DNA of 64,000 nucleotides from Halodurantibacterium daqingensis (lineage in GTDB: Bacteria > Pseudomonadota > Alphaproteobacteria > Rhodobacterales > Rhodobacteraceae), in contig NZ_JBHTFQ010000004.1 in the NCBI RefSeq assembly GCF_042666235.1, positions 332,778 to 396,777 on the forward strand, written 5' to 3'. The notes beneath the pieces are model-generated. The model made no database searches. It worked only from the letters and a program-made list of their open reading frames with translations, and was not told the DNA's origin. A program made the translations under genes and the position numbers. Each line of letters begins with the position of its first letter. Positions within the stretch are counted from its first letter, which is position 1. Below are positions 35,188 through 45,009 of this stretch, one piece after another.

Positions 35188-35844
35188 ATGAACAAGCCTG
35201 CCCGCCCCCCGTCCTGCGCCTTGCGCGCCGACGATCCGCACCTGCGTCACCGGCATGCCCTGCTCCGCCAGGCGCCGTCCCTGCAGGCAGTGCAGGTGTT
35301 CTTTCTCGCGCTCATCCTCATCGATATAGCCCGTGGGGCGCCCTGGGCGGCGCTGGGGGCGTTCGGAGGACTTGGCGCCTGCCTTCTCGTGCCGGCGGTG
35401 CGCGAAAAGAGCCGCTTTACCGTGCCGATCCCGGTCGATCGTGCCACGGGAGCCTTCGTTTTCGCCACGATCTTCCTGGGCGAACGCGTGGCATTCTACG
35501 ACCGCTTCTGGTGGTGGGATCTTGCCGCGCATTTTCTGGCCGGAGTGCTGCTGTGCAACCTCGCGGCGATCCTGTTCGACCAGTTGACGCAGGCGGGTCC
35601 ACGCCTGCTGCGGGCGCTTTTCATCTTCGGCCTCTCGGTCGCCGGCGCCGCGCTCTGGGAGGTGGTCGAATACCTGCTTGATCTGGTCTTCGACGCCGAT
35701 GCGCAGCGGGGCAGCCTTGACGATACGATGACGGATATCCTTGCCCATGTTCTGGGCGCGCTGCTTGCCACGGCGGGCCTGGTCCGTCGTGGCGCCGTGC
35801 AAGGGATGGGCCCGCGCCAGCCAGGCCCCGTTCAGCGCGGCTGA
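35188..35844 (+). CDS. Integral membrane protein, YjdF/VanZ-like
   Basis: 218 residues from ATG 35188; the ribosome site (GCCGGGG) is weak and the frame is open a further 57 bases upstream through the tandem repeat. Five or six membrane helices are visible. Conserved-looking acidic and His residues are FWWWDLAAHFLAG, LWEVVEYLLD and DDTMTDILAHVLGA, a pattern seen in YjdF (DUF2238) and related small membrane proteins of unknown function. It diverges from crtE, but no link to carotenoids is shown by the sequence. Confidence 0.75.
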   Translation: MNKPARPPSCALRADDPHLRHRHALLRQAPSLQAVQVFFLALILIDIARGAPWAALGAFGGLGACLLVPAVREKSRFTVPIPVDRATGAFVFATIFLGERVAFYDRFWWWDLAAHFLAGVLLCNLAAILFDQLTQAGPRLLRALFIFGLSVAGAALWEVVEYLLDLVFDADAQRGSLDDTMTDILAHVLGALLATAGLVRRGAVQGMGPRQPGPVQRG

Positions 35845-36872
35845 AGCCCCGGCACGCGGTTGCGCCGTCCGACCCCGATGCTGCCTTCGCGGCGGCCGCA
35901 GCTTCCTCGTGTCGCAAAAGGGCGGCATGAGGGGCGCGAAGAAGCATGGCAGAAGCCGGGACGCGGCCGTGACTTCTGCGACCGGAAAGCCGCGCAGCAA
36001 CAGCGTCACCGATCCGGACGTCACGCCGGCCGGAAGAGCGGCCCGCCGTGCCTGCGCCACCGCGCCTGATCGGCGCGACATTTGAAAGCGGGGCGGCGAT
36101 CCGCCTCGGCATGACATTGGCGGTCCCTGGCGCTGCATGGACACCGGCCGAACCGCTGTGCGTCGTCCCATGCCGGGACCACGCCGCTGGGTCGGCGCGG
36201 CGGCAGATCAGGCACATTGCGCCTGACGACGACGGGCGCCGCTCCTTCTGCCGGAACCGACAGCCAGAGGCGCACGGCCTTCTGGACAGGCGGACGACAC
36301 CGCAGTCGAGGTAATGACCAGCAGATGCCGACGTTCCCGGGTGCGCCTTGGCCGCGTCCGGTCCGGCGACGTTCCCAAAGCCCGTCGCGATCCTGATGAT
36401 CCGGATCTCGTGCCGCCAGCCCGTGCAGAGGACGGGACGATCCGCCCAGAGCCCGCGAAGCCCGAAGACGGCACGACCGGGACGGCATGGCGGCTGTCTG
36501 CGTGCGCATGGCCAGACAGCCACGCACGGGCGTCCTTGCCGCAGCAGCCTCAGGGGGCGACTGCCGCCCTTTCTTGCCGATCCGCCGCAACAGGCAAGCC
36601 GCAAAACCCATGTCAGCAGCCGCGCTCCGGGGGTGACCACCGCTACACCCATCAATCATTGCTCGGCCTGGGCAAGGGAGCATTACCGATCCCGCCAATG
36701 CCGGCGGCAGCGGCACGATCTGCACCCTTCAAGCGTCTCACGACGATGAGGCAGAGACATTCCCGGGCTTGGAGGCAGCGCGGCAGGGGCCGGCAGAAGG
36801 CGCCTGGACCGGCAGGTCCGGGACGATCGGCGTCACAGAGGCGGCAGGCCGGCACGGGCCGGCCGTCCCGGT
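35845..36872. other. 1-kb stretch without a recognisable gene
   Basis: About 1030 bases, GC-rich but with codon patterns in no frame resembling the neighbours. Both strands carry open frames of 100-340 codons with Arg/Ser/Pro-rich, Cys-containing products and no motif I know. I see no transposase, integrase or RNA gene. It may be decayed DNA. Confidence 0.5.
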
Positions 36873-39044
36873 TCAGTCGATCTGGCCGATGCTCCAGAAC
36901 AGCGTCTCGCCCGACGCGTCCTGCAGACCGTCATTGTCGGTCACGACCCATGCCGTGCCTGCCGCGTCGATGGCAAAGCCTTCGATCTTGTCCTGCACAT
37001 AGCCATTCAGTGCACGAAGGTCGGGAATGAAATCCCGCACCAGTTCCTTTTCGACGACCGGCAGTTCACCGCCCAGCGGCGCGGGCTGGAGTTGCGAGAT
37101 GGCGACACGATAGAGCTTCTTCGTCTGCGCTGCCTCCCCGATCAGGTTGTCGCGCTCGACCACATAGGCCCAATCGCCGTGCAGGGTGATTTCGGAAAGC
37201 CCGATCCAGGCGCCCTCGGCGGGCCTGTCGAGCGGGTAATGCACGGCGCCCCAGGTCTTTGCCGCCGTATCATAGGCGACCAGCTTCACCAGACCGGCAG
37301 GATCGTCGCGCCATTCACGCTGCACGGCCATCCACAGCCTGTCCCCCTGAACGGCGATGCCCTCGAAGCCGAAGCGGATCTCGTGAGCCAGCAGTTCCGC
37401 AGGCAGGGCAATCTCCTCGCGGATCTCGCCCTTCGCGTCGGTGCGGTAGATGGCATGCGGGATCAGGCGGTCCGTCCGTCCCTCGGAGGCGAGCCAGAAC
37501 CCGCCGTCGGCGGCCAGAGCGATGCCTTCAAGGTCAAGCTTCTGGGCGGGCTGACCCGCGCGCGTGACGACGATCCTGTCGGTGATCCGTGCCGGGCTCT
37601 GGGTGGCATCAATGGTGAAGATCGAGGGCTGCATGCCAAAGACGCTGTCCGATACCGCATAAAGGCGTCCCGGCGTCGCGGCATCCGCGACCATTCCCGA
37701 CAGCGCCCCCCAGCCGATCAGCGTCTCGGCGCCCTCGGAGGTGATCATCGGATAGGCGGCCGGACCCTCCTGCCATTCATAGATCATCACATGGCTGCCC
37801 GCCGCACCATCCGCCCGGCCGTCCAGTTCGTTGGCCGTGACCAGAAGGCCACGCGACGGGATGGCCACGACGCCTTCGGGGCTGATGCCCGAAGGCAGAA
37901 GCTGGTGCAGGCGCGGTGCGGCAAGATCCGACACGTCATAAACCGCGATCAGCGAGGCGCGCTCCAACGCCACAAAGACCATCGGCACTCCGTCGAATGT
38001 TGCCGCCTCCATGCCCTCGGGCTCGATTCCCTTGGAATGGCTGCGATGCTCGGGATAGTGGCCGATGCGGATCACGGCATGTTCCAGCGTGTTGCCCGCG
38101 TCCCAGACCGGCGTGCCGTCGCGGCGGAAGACCGACCAGCCGCGCGTGCCGCCCGTCCAGTCGCCTTCATTGGCGAAGGCGACATGATCGGCATCAAGCC
38201 ATTTCACCGCATCGGGTTCGCGCGCCGTCGCCGCCTTGCTGCCCGAAAAATCCAGGGCACCGTCGCGGCGCGTGTCGATCCCCTCAAGCGCCACCTCGCC
38301 GGCCGGGAAATGCGTCAGCACCGCACCATCGGCGCCGATGATGACGATATGGTTGTTTTCCTGAAGCGTGACGACGATTTCGCCGGCCGCGTTGATATCG
38401 ACGAATTCGGGCTCGGGATCTTCGGGGAAGATGTCGGCCAGCCCGGTCAAGTCGATCACCTGCAGCGCGCCGCAATCGGCCTGGCCATCGGCGATGGGCA
38501 GCTTGACGACAAAACCCGCCGGCATCTGCGGCAGCCCGCCATCGCCCAGGCTCTCGTCCCGCTCGTTTTCGATGGCGATCGCCAGGAAGCTGCCATCGGG
38601 CGCCTTGGCCACGGCATCGGGCTGCCCGCCGAGGTCGCATTCCCCGGTGATCGACATGCTGACCGGATCGACAACCACCAGCTTGCCCGAGGGATCCGCG
38701 AAGCTTTCCGAGGTGTTGACCCCGACATAGGCGGACGCGCCGATGAAGACTGCCGTGGTCGGCTCGCCGCCCATGTCGATACTGCCGATCGCCCGCGGCG
38801 CCTCTGGGTCCGTGATGTCGATCAGGCCGATGACGCCAAGGGGGCTGTCGGAATAGATCAGCATCATCCCGTCTTCAGAGGCCGAGACGATCTCGGCCGA
38901 GCTGGTGCGCGACCGATCCTCGCCCTCGGCCATGTTCTCCGTCACCGGAAAGCTGGCGATGCGGTTGAAATGGCGCTCGGCAAGCGCGGGGGTTGCAGCG
39001 ATAAGTGCCAGCATGGACGACAGGCAGGTGGAACGGATGGACAT
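36873..39044 (-). CDS. Secreted phytase-like / esterase-like beta-propeller protein
   Basis: 723 residues from ATG 39044, with a Sec signal ending TPALA. The first ~400 residues are a propeller of SDSPLGVIGLIDI, PDAVAKAPDGSFLAIA and VDINAAGEIVVTLQ type repeats, as in choice-of-anchor/LVIVD-like proteins. From about residue 440 the LDLEGIALAADGGFWLASEG, IRFGFEGIAVQG and KIEGFAIDAAGTAWVVTDN blocks match the esterase-like phytase (phytase-like) domain. It is probably periplasmic or secreted and cleaves phosphoesters, though many relatives are untested. It stands alone with a dyad upstream. Confidence 0.85.
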   Translation of the reverse strand: MSIRSTCLSSMLALIAATPALAERHFNRIASFPVTENMAEGEDRSRTSSAEIVSASEDGMMLIYSDSPLGVIGLIDITDPEAPRAIGSIDMGGEPTTAVFIGASAYVGVNTSESFADPSGKLVVVDPVSMSITGECDLGGQPDAVAKAPDGSFLAIAIENERDESLGDGGLPQMPAGFVVKLPIADGQADCGALQVIDLTGLADIFPEDPEPEFVDINAAGEIVVTLQENNHIVIIGADGAVLTHFPAGEVALEGIDTRRDGALDFSGSKAATAREPDAVKWLDADHVAFANEGDWTGGTRGWSVFRRDGTPVWDAGNTLEHAVIRIGHYPEHRSHSKGIEPEGMEAATFDGVPMVFVALERASLIAVYDVSDLAAPRLHQLLPSGISPEGVVAIPSRGLLVTANELDGRADGAAGSHVMIYEWQEGPAAYPMITSEGAETLIGWGALSGMVADAATPGRLYAVSDSVFGMQPSIFTIDATQSPARITDRIVVTRAGQPAQKLDLEGIALAADGGFWLASEGRTDRLIPHAIYRTDAKGEIREEIALPAELLAHEIRFGFEGIAVQGDRLWMAVQREWRDDPAGLVKLVAYDTAAKTWGAVHYPLDRPAEGAWIGLSEITLHGDWAYVVERDNLIGEAAQTKKLYRVAISQLQPAPLGGELPVVEKELVRDFIPDLRALNGYVQDKIEGFAIDAAGTAWVVTDNDGLQDASGETLFWSIGQID

Positions 39045-39572
39045 GGCGCCTCGCGAATCTGTTGAGCGAGGCCGGAGCCTAGCTGCGGCGTGTCACAGAT
39101 CCGTGACGCGCGTCAGCGCAGCTCGCCGCCGCCATGGCACGCCCGCACCGGCAGTCCGAACGCGCCAGGCTGGTGATTCCGACGCATCCGGGCGGCAGCC
39201 ACCGGGCTGATGTCGTCACAGCCCGGATCGGTCATGCTGCTCTCGCCGCTCAAGGCCTATCTGGCTGCCGCCATCGCCGCGGGGCGGTGAACGACCTGAT
39301 GGCGGCCGTCGGCTTCCGGTCGGTGCTGGCCATCTGCTGACAAGCTGTGACACGACGATCGCCGGCGTGGCCGCGGCAACGCCGCAGGCACCCTCGCGGG
39401 CGGGACGGCGATCTGTCCGCCTGGCGGACGTATCGCAAATGATGCATGAAATCACCGCCACGATGCGGCACCTTCCGGGCCGGGAACAGAGTCGCTGGTT
39501 GAGGGGAGAGATCATGCGCTCAGACATCACGATCGGTCCGGCGCGCCGGGCAGCCGCTGAAAAGATCATGGC
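39045..39572. other. Divergent region between phytase-like gene and TRAP operon
   Basis: About 530 bases. Promoters for both sides must lie here. A frame of 69 codons (39367-39576) ends on the dctQ start as ATGGCATGA-type overlap, but it has no recognisable motif and only weak coding character. GTCAC-N6-GTGAC is at 39092-39107. The more AT-rich piece at 39431-39452 (GCAAATGATGCATGAAATC) could be part of the TRAP promoter or an operator. Confidence 0.5.
39092..39107. promoter_or_regulatory. GTCAC-N6-GTGAC dyad upstream of phytase-like gene
   Basis: A perfect five-base dyad with a six-base spacer lies 48 bases upstream of the ATG at 39044. Its spacing fits a dimeric helix-turn-helix regulator, of CRP/FNR type by word content. 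A phosphate-responsive Pho box would instead be direct repeats, which I do not see. Confidence 0.4.
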
Positions 39573-40058
39573 ATGAGGGGCAGACGACGCTCGGCCCTTC
39601 TGTCGTCGCTGCTTTACGCCTCGGCGGGCTGTTTCGTGCTGGGCGCGGGGGTCACCGTGGTGGATGTCGCGCTGCGCGGGCTTGCCGGGCGCAATGTGCC
39701 CGCCGCGATCGAGCTTACCTCCTTCGCAATCGGGCTGGGGGCGCTTCTGGCGATGCCGGCCTGCTATTGGCTGCGCAGCAATGTCACCGCCCGGCTTCTG
39801 TCAGAGCTTATGCCCCGGCGCTTCGGTCGACCGCTGTCGCGCCTGGGAGCGGCGAGCGCGGTGGTTTTTGCGGCGGTCCTGTTCTGGGTCATGGCGGGCA
39901 ACACGCTGTCAAAGATCGGGTCGCCCGAAACCTCGCGCGATCTGGGCCTGCCGATGCCGGTGCTGCTGGGCATTGTGTCGGTGACGCTGGGCCTGTCGCT
40001 GCTGGCCGCGCTTGTCGGCCTCTGGACCGAATGGCGAGGGGCGCGCCCCCATGATTGA
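39573..40058 (+). CDS. dctQ: TRAP transporter small permease DctQ (system 1)
   Basis: 161 residues with four membrane helices, including the conserved-type LASFAIGLGALLAMPACYWLR region. It is the small membrane subunit of a TRAP transporter. It overlaps dctM by 8 nt and starts the operon dctQ-dctM-dctP. Its substrate is suggested by the downstream extradiol dioxygenase, hydroxylase and hydrolase: an aromatic acid. Confidence 0.85.
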   Translation: MRGRRRSALLSSLLYASAGCFVLGAGVTVVDVALRGLAGRNVPAAIELTSFAIGLGALLAMPACYWLRSNVTARLLSELMPRRFGRPLSRLGAASAVVFAAVLFWVMAGNTLSKIGSPETSRDLGLPMPVLLGIVSVTLGLSLLAALVGLWTEWRGARPHD

Positions 40059-41355
40059 CGGTCTGATGATGGGCGGGCTCGGCTTTGCCGCGGCCATTGT
40101 TCTTGTCCTGCTGGAGGTTCCGGTCGCCGTGGCGCTTGGGCTGGTGGGCCTTGGCGGAGCCGCAATGATCCTTGGGCCTGGTGCCGCGGCGACCATCGGC
40201 GCCACGACGATCTGGGACAGCCTGACGAATTACACGCTGACGATGCTGCCGTTGTTCGTGCTGATGGGCAATCTGGCCGCGCAATCTGGGCTTTCGTCGC
40301 GGCTCTACCGGTCGATGACCACGCTGATCGGGCACCGCCGGGGCGGGCTGTCGCTGGCGACCATCGGCGCCTCGGCAGGGTTCGGGATGATCTCGGGTTC
40401 GTCGCTGGCAACGACGGCGACGATGGGCCGGATCGCGCTGCCGGAAATGCGCGCCGCAGGCTATTCCAATGCGCTCGCGTCAGGGACAGTGGCGGCGGGT
40501 GGCACGCTGGGCATCCTGATCCCGCCGTCGACGGTACTGGTGATCTATGCCTTCATCGCCGAACAGTCGATCCGTGCGATGCTTCTGGCCACGGCGGGGC
40601 CGATCCTGATCGCGGTGACGCTTTATGCGCTGGCGGTCTGGCTGCCCATCCGGCTTGGCTGGCAGGCTGCGCCCGAACGCGCCCGTGCCGACCGGGCCGA
40701 ACGACGCGCGGCGCTGCGTGAATTGTTGCCGCCGCTGGGCGTGTTCGGGCTGATCATGGGCGGGCTCTACACCGGACTGTTCACCGCGAACGAAACCGCC
40801 GCGATCGGCGCGGCCGTCGTGCTGGCCTATGGCGTCCTGTCGCGCCGGCTGACCTGGGCCGGGTTTCTGGAGGCGGCGATGGATACCGCACTGACCTGCG
40901 GCGCGCTTTATCTGGTGCTGATCGCGGCCAATCTGTTCAACTTCTTCCTGGCGCTGTCGGGGCTGCCGTTTTCGCTGACCTCGATGTTCGCGGGGGTGCT
41001 GGACAGCCCGCTGACGGTGATCCTGCTGATGCTGGTGATCTATCTGGTGCTGGGCACCCTGATGGACAGCCTTGCGATGCTGCTGCTGACGGTGCCGCTG
41101 TTCGTGCCGGTGGCGCAGGCGGCGGGGATCGACCTGATCTGGTTCGGCATCTTTGCGGTGATGGTCGTGGAAATGGGGCTGATCACGCCGCCCGTGGGGA
41201 TGAACCTCTTCGTGCTCAAGACCACGAATCCTGAGATCCGGATGGTCGAGCTGTGGAAGGGTGTCACGCCCTTCGTCCTGGCCGATTTCATCCGCCTGCT
41301 GATCATTATCGCGGTGCCCGCCATCGTGTTGTGGCTGCCGCAGAATGCCTTTTGA
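40051..41355 (+). CDS. dctM: TRAP transporter large permease DctM (system 1)
   Basis: 434 residues from ATG 40051. About 12 membrane helices and the family stretches GFGMISGSSLATTATMGRIA, GTLGILIPPSTVLVIYAF and EMGLITPPVGMNLFVLK are present. It moves an organic acid with sodium or protons, using the DctP protein encoded 27 nt downstream. Confidence 0.93.
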   Translation: MIDGLMMGGLGFAAAIVLVLLEVPVAVALGLVGLGGAAMILGPGAAATIGATTIWDSLTNYTLTMLPLFVLMGNLAAQSGLSSRLYRSMTTLIGHRRGGLSLATIGASAGFGMISGSSLATTATMGRIALPEMRAAGYSNALASGTVAAGGTLGILIPPSTVLVIYAFIAEQSIRAMLLATAGPILIAVTLYALAVWLPIRLGWQAAPERARADRAERRAALRELLPPLGVFGLIMGGLYTGLFTANETAAIGAAVVLAYGVLSRRLTWAGFLEAAMDTALTCGALYLVLIAANLFNFFLALSGLPFSLTSMFAGVLDSPLTVILLMLVIYLVLGTLMDSLAMLLLTVPLFVPVAQAAGIDLIWFGIFAVMVVEMGLITPPVGMNLFVLKTTNPEIRMVELWKGVTPFVLADFIRLLIIIAVPAIVLWLPQNAF

Positions 41356-41382
41356 AACCGGAATCCATGGGAGGGATACCGC

Positions 41383-42396
41383 ATGACCATGTTGAAACGC
41401 CTTGTTGCCGGCACTGCGCTTGGCCTGATCGTCGCCTCGGGGGCGCAGGCGCGCGAAATGCGCGTGTCCTCGTTCGAGCCGCCGCAGGGGTTCTATTCGG
41501 CGCAGATCCTGCAGGCCTGGATCGACGAGGTGAATCCGAAGCTTTCCGAAGGTAATGCCTTCAAGCTTTACCCCGGCTCGATGCTGGGCGCACCGCCCGC
41601 ACAGGCCGAACTGGTCAAGGCCGGGGTGGCCGATGTCGCACTGGTGGTCCCCACCTATACGCCGGGGCTGTTCCCGATGTCGGGGGTGGTCGAAGTGCCG
41701 GGTATCGCCCGGACCTCGGCCCAGGGCACGGCGGTGCTGAACGCGCTGGCCGATGAAGGGTTTCTGGCGGCGGAATATGCCGATTACAAGATCATCGCGC
41801 TGTTCACCACCCCCGGCTATCGGCTGCTGATGAAGGGCAATGGCGCTTCTGCCCCGGATGATCTGAAAGGGCTGAAGCTGCGCACGCCGTCGCCCTTCGG
41901 CACCAGGCTGCTGGAGATGATGGGCGCCTCGGGCGTGTCGATTCCGGCGCCGCAGGTCTATGAAAACCTTGAACGCGGTGTGGTATCGGGGGCGGTCTGG
42001 GTATTCGATGCCTACAAGACCTTCCGCCTGGACGAGGTGGCCCCCACCGTCACCACCACGCGCATCACGGCATCGCCGATGGCAATCCTGATGAACAAGG
42101 CCAGCTATGAAGCCCTGTCCGAGGATGACCGCGCGGTGATCGACGCAATGGCGGGCCGCGGGGCGGCCGAATGGGTCGCAGGCGTGGTCGATGCCGCGGA
42201 TGCCGCGCTGGAACAGGGCTTCCGGGACGGGGGCAAGGTGACCTTCATCGACCAGGAAGGCGAAGCGGCCGAGGCCTGGGCGGCTGCCCTGTCCTCCGCC
42301 TCGGAACTCTGGGTGGCCGATCAGGCCGATCCGGCGGCGGCCCGCGCCGTTCTGGACCGCGCAACCGCGGTTGCCAGCGAAGCGACGACGAACTGA
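41383..42396 (+). CDS. dctP: TRAP transporter substrate-binding protein DctP (system 1)
   Basis: 337 residues with a Sec signal (MTMLKRLVAGTALGLIVASGAQA) and a GGGAGGG ribosome site. The conserved core runs FKLYPGSMLGAPPAQAELVK, then LKGLKLRTPSPFGTRLLEMM with the Arg that binds the carboxylate. It is the periplasmic ligand-binding subunit. Ring-cleavage genes follow after about 100 bases. Confidence 0.92.
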   Translation: MTMLKRLVAGTALGLIVASGAQAREMRVSSFEPPQGFYSAQILQAWIDEVNPKLSEGNAFKLYPGSMLGAPPAQAELVKAGVADVALVVPTYTPGLFPMSGVVEVPGIARTSAQGTAVLNALADEGFLAAEYADYKIIALFTTPGYRLLMKGNGASAPDDLKGLKLRTPSPFGTRLLEMMGASGVSIPAPQVYENLERGVVSGAVWVFDAYKTFRLDEVAPTVTTTRITASPMAILMNKASYEALSEDDRAVIDAMAGRGAAEWVAGVVDAADAALEQGFRDGGKVTFIDQEGEAAEAWAAALSSASELWVADQADPAAARAVLDRATAVASEATTN

Positions 42397-42499
42397 GCCC
42401 ATCCCCTGTCCGCCTGATGGACGGACAGGGGGCCGCCCTTGGGTCTGGCGCCCGGCTGCGCCAGAACGGGGCACACATCACGAAGCAAGGATGCGAACC

Positions 42500-43480
42500 A
42501 TGGCGATTTCGGCACTGGGTTATCTTGGCGTGCGCTCTGACAAGTTGGAGGACTGGTCGGATTTCGCGGGCAGATTGTTGGGGATGCAGAAGATCGACCG
42601 CGGCGGCAAGGCGCTGGCCTTCCGCATGGACGACCGCATGCAGCGGCTGCTGGTTTCCGACGAACCCGGCGAGACGCTGGCCTTCATGGGCTGGGAAGTC
42701 GCGCGGAAATCCGACCTGCAGACCTATGCCGCGCGGCTGGATGCGGCGGGCGTGCTCGTGCATCCCGGATCGCGTGAACTGGCCGACCGGCGCTTCGTCG
42801 CCGATCTGATCTGGTTCGAGGACCCGATGGGCAACCGGGTGGAACTGTTCCATGGGCCGATGATCGCCTCTGATCCCTTCGTGCCGGGCCGGCCCATCGA
42901 TGGTTTCAACACCGGGCCGCTGGGCATGGGCCATGCGGTGCTGCATGTGAAGGACATCGACGTGATGTTGCCCTTCTACCGCGACCTGCTGGATTTCCAT
43001 GTGTCCGACTACGGGCTGGTGCCCTATGGGCTGTATTTCTTCCATGTGAACAACCGCCATCACAGCTTTGCGATGGTCGGCTCGGGCCAGGCGGGTTTCC
43101 ACCATTTCATGGTCGAGTTCCTGAACCTCGACGACGTGGGACAGGGCTATGACCTGGCGCAGCTGGAAGAGGGCCGGGTGGCCTATACGCTGGGCCGGCA
43201 CACGAATGACTACATGACCTCGTATTATGCCCATTCGCCCTCCGGGTTCTTCGTCGAGAACGGCTGGGGCGGGCGGCAGATCGACCCCGCGACATGGCAA
43301 CCGCATGAAACCCACGACGGGCCAAGCTTCTGGGGGCATGAACGGCTTTACCTGCCCGAAGAGGGCGGGCGCAAACGGCTGCGCGACATGCGGCTTGAGG
43401 CAGCCGAGCGCGGGCGCCGGGCGCCGCCGATGGCGGATTGCCCGTGGCTCTACGGGGAACTTGCGAAACAGGGGCGCTGA
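42500..43480 (+). CDS. BphC-like extradiol ring-cleavage dioxygenase
   Basis: 326 residues from ATG 42500, with AAGGA about nine bases before. Two VOC modules are present; the iron ligands are His145 (MGHAVLHV), His201/202 (GFHHFMVEF) and Glu253 (GFFVENGWG), and GRHTNDYMTSYYAHSPSGF contains the conserved second-shell residues. It resembles 2,3-dihydroxybiphenyl 1,2-dioxygenase-type class I extradiol enzymes. It should cleave a catechol beside the hydroxyl groups. Two nt separate it from the hydroxylase gene. The exact catechol is unknown. Confidence 0.9.
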   Translation: MAISALGYLGVRSDKLEDWSDFAGRLLGMQKIDRGGKALAFRMDDRMQRLLVSDEPGETLAFMGWEVARKSDLQTYAARLDAAGVLVHPGSRELADRRFVADLIWFEDPMGNRVELFHGPMIASDPFVPGRPIDGFNTGPLGMGHAVLHVKDIDVMLPFYRDLLDFHVSDYGLVPYGLYFFHVNNRHHSFAMVGSGQAGFHHFMVEFLNLDDVGQGYDLAQLEEGRVAYTLGRHTNDYMTSYYAHSPSGFFVENGWGGRQIDPATWQPHETHDGPSFWGHERLYLPEEGGRKRLRDMRLEAAERGRRAPPMADCPWLYGELAKQGR

Positions 43481-43482
43481 GC

Positions 43483-45006
43483 ATGACAACACAAGAGGCG
43501 ATGCAGACCGAGGAAGAGTATGACGTGGCGATCGTCGGCTATGGCCCCACGGGCGCCACGCTGGCGCATCTGCTGGGCGATTGCGGGCTGAAGGTGGCGG
43601 TGCTGGAACGCGAAAGCGCCGCCTATCACCTGCCGCGGGCGGTGCATTTCGACGCCGAGGTGATGCAGGTTCTGCAATGGATCGGCGCCGCCGAAAAGAT
43701 CGAACCGCTGACCGCGTTTCACCCCGGCATGCGCTTTGTCGATCCCGATGGCAAGCTGCTGCTGGACTGGCCGCGCCCTCAGGGCATCGGCCCGCAGGGC
43801 TGGCGCGCGAACTACCGCTTTCACCAGCCGGATCTGGAGCGCATCTTGCGCGAGGATCTGGCCCGGCGGCCCGGCGTCAGCATCCGCACCCGTTGCGATG
43901 TGTTCCTGGTGGAAGACCGGGGTGACCACGTCCACCTGCGCTACGAGGACATGTCTTGCGGCCGCGTGCGGGGCATCCGGGCCAAATATGTGGTGGGCTG
44001 CGATGGGGCACGGTCGCTGATCCGGCGGTTCATCGACACCGGGATGGAGGATTACGGCTTCCACGAACGCTGGCTGGTGGTCGATGTGATCCTGAACCAG
44101 GAAAAGCCCGAGCTGGGCGATCATTCCATCCAGTATTGCGACCCGAAGCGGCCGGCGACCTATGTGCGCGGCCCCTTCCTGCGGCGGCGCTGGGAAATCA
44201 CCGTGCTCGAGGGCGAGGATGCACACGCCCTCACCCAGCCCGAGGCAGTGTGGAACCTGCTGTCGCCCTGGCTGCGCCCCGACGAGGCGCGGCTGGAGCG
44301 CACGGCGGTCTATGTGTTCCATTCGCTTGTGGCCGATGACTGGCGGCGCGGGCGGCTGATCCTTGCCGGCGACGCCTGCCACCAGACACCGCCCTTCATG
44401 GGGCAGGGCATGTGCGCGGGTGTGCGCGATGTGGCGAACCTGTACTGGAAACTTGCGCTGCTGTGTCAGGGCAAGGTGACGGGCGCGGCCGCCGAAGCGC
44501 TGCTGGACAGCTATGAATCCGAGCGCAAGCCCAATGCCCGCGAATACATCCAGACCGCCGTGCGCCTGGGCGGGCTGATCAACACCTGCGGCACCGAGGC
44601 GGCGCTGCGCGCGGCCCTGCCGGTGGGCGATGGCAGCGCGCGGATGACCTCGATCGCGCCGCCCATCGGGCCGGGCCTGGGATCGGGTCCCCTGGCCGGG
44701 CGTCTGTTCGGCCAGCCGTGTCTGGCCGATGGCCGGCTGATGGATCGCGCCTTCGCGCATCGTTTCGTGGTGGTCGCCCATGCCGATCTGGCAGCGGGCC
44801 TGACCCTGCCCGACGGCGTGGCGCTTGTCACCACCGACACCGCGCCCGATGCTGCGGCGCATCTTGAACGTCTGGGCGCACGCGCGACCGTGCTGCGCCC
44901 CGATCGCCACACGCTGGGCGGCGCCGATACACGGGCCGAACTGGAGGCCCTTCTGGCCCGCATCCTGCCCGCCCCGATCCCAACCCCCGAACCGGAGATG
45001 ATCTGA
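43483..45006 (+). CDS. MhpA-like FAD aromatic hydroxylase
   Basis: 507 residues from ATG 43483. The FAD fold VAIVGYGPTGATLAHLLGD opens the protein and GDACHQTPPFMGQGMCAGVRD contains the second FAD site of flavoprotein monooxygenases. The layout and the YVVGCDGARSLIRR motif put it with 3-(3-hydroxyphenyl)propionate hydroxylase MhpA. It should add an ortho hydroxyl group to a phenol, giving the catechol cut by the upstream dioxygenase. Confidence 0.9.
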   Translation: MTTQEAMQTEEEYDVAIVGYGPTGATLAHLLGDCGLKVAVLERESAAYHLPRAVHFDAEVMQVLQWIGAAEKIEPLTAFHPGMRFVDPDGKLLLDWPRPQGIGPQGWRANYRFHQPDLERILREDLARRPGVSIRTRCDVFLVEDRGDHVHLRYEDMSCGRVRGIRAKYVVGCDGARSLIRRFIDTGMEDYGFHERWLVVDVILNQEKPELGDHSIQYCDPKRPATYVRGPFLRRRWEITVLEGEDAHALTQPEAVWNLLSPWLRPDEARLERTAVYVFHSLVADDWRRGRLILAGDACHQTPPFMGQGMCAGVRDVANLYWKLALLCQGKVTGAAAEALLDSYESERKPNAREYIQTAVRLGGLINTCGTEAALRAALPVGDGSARMTSIAPPIGPGLGSGPLAGRLFGQPCLADGRLMDRAFAHRFVVVAHADLAAGLTLPDGVALVTTDTAPDAAAHLERLGARATVLRPDRHTLGGADTRAELEALLARILPAPIPTPEPEMI

Positions 45007-45009
45007 GCC

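Noticed and set aside
39367..39576. 69-codon frame ending on the dctQ start codon
   Set aside because: No ribosome site, homology or motif was recognised. The overlap with dctQ is suggestive but not enough to call a gene.
40480..42474. Open frame of about 660 codons opposite dctM and dctP
   Set aside because: Sequence rich in HQRDR repeats from the reverse of membrane-protein codons; a shadow of the TRAP genes.
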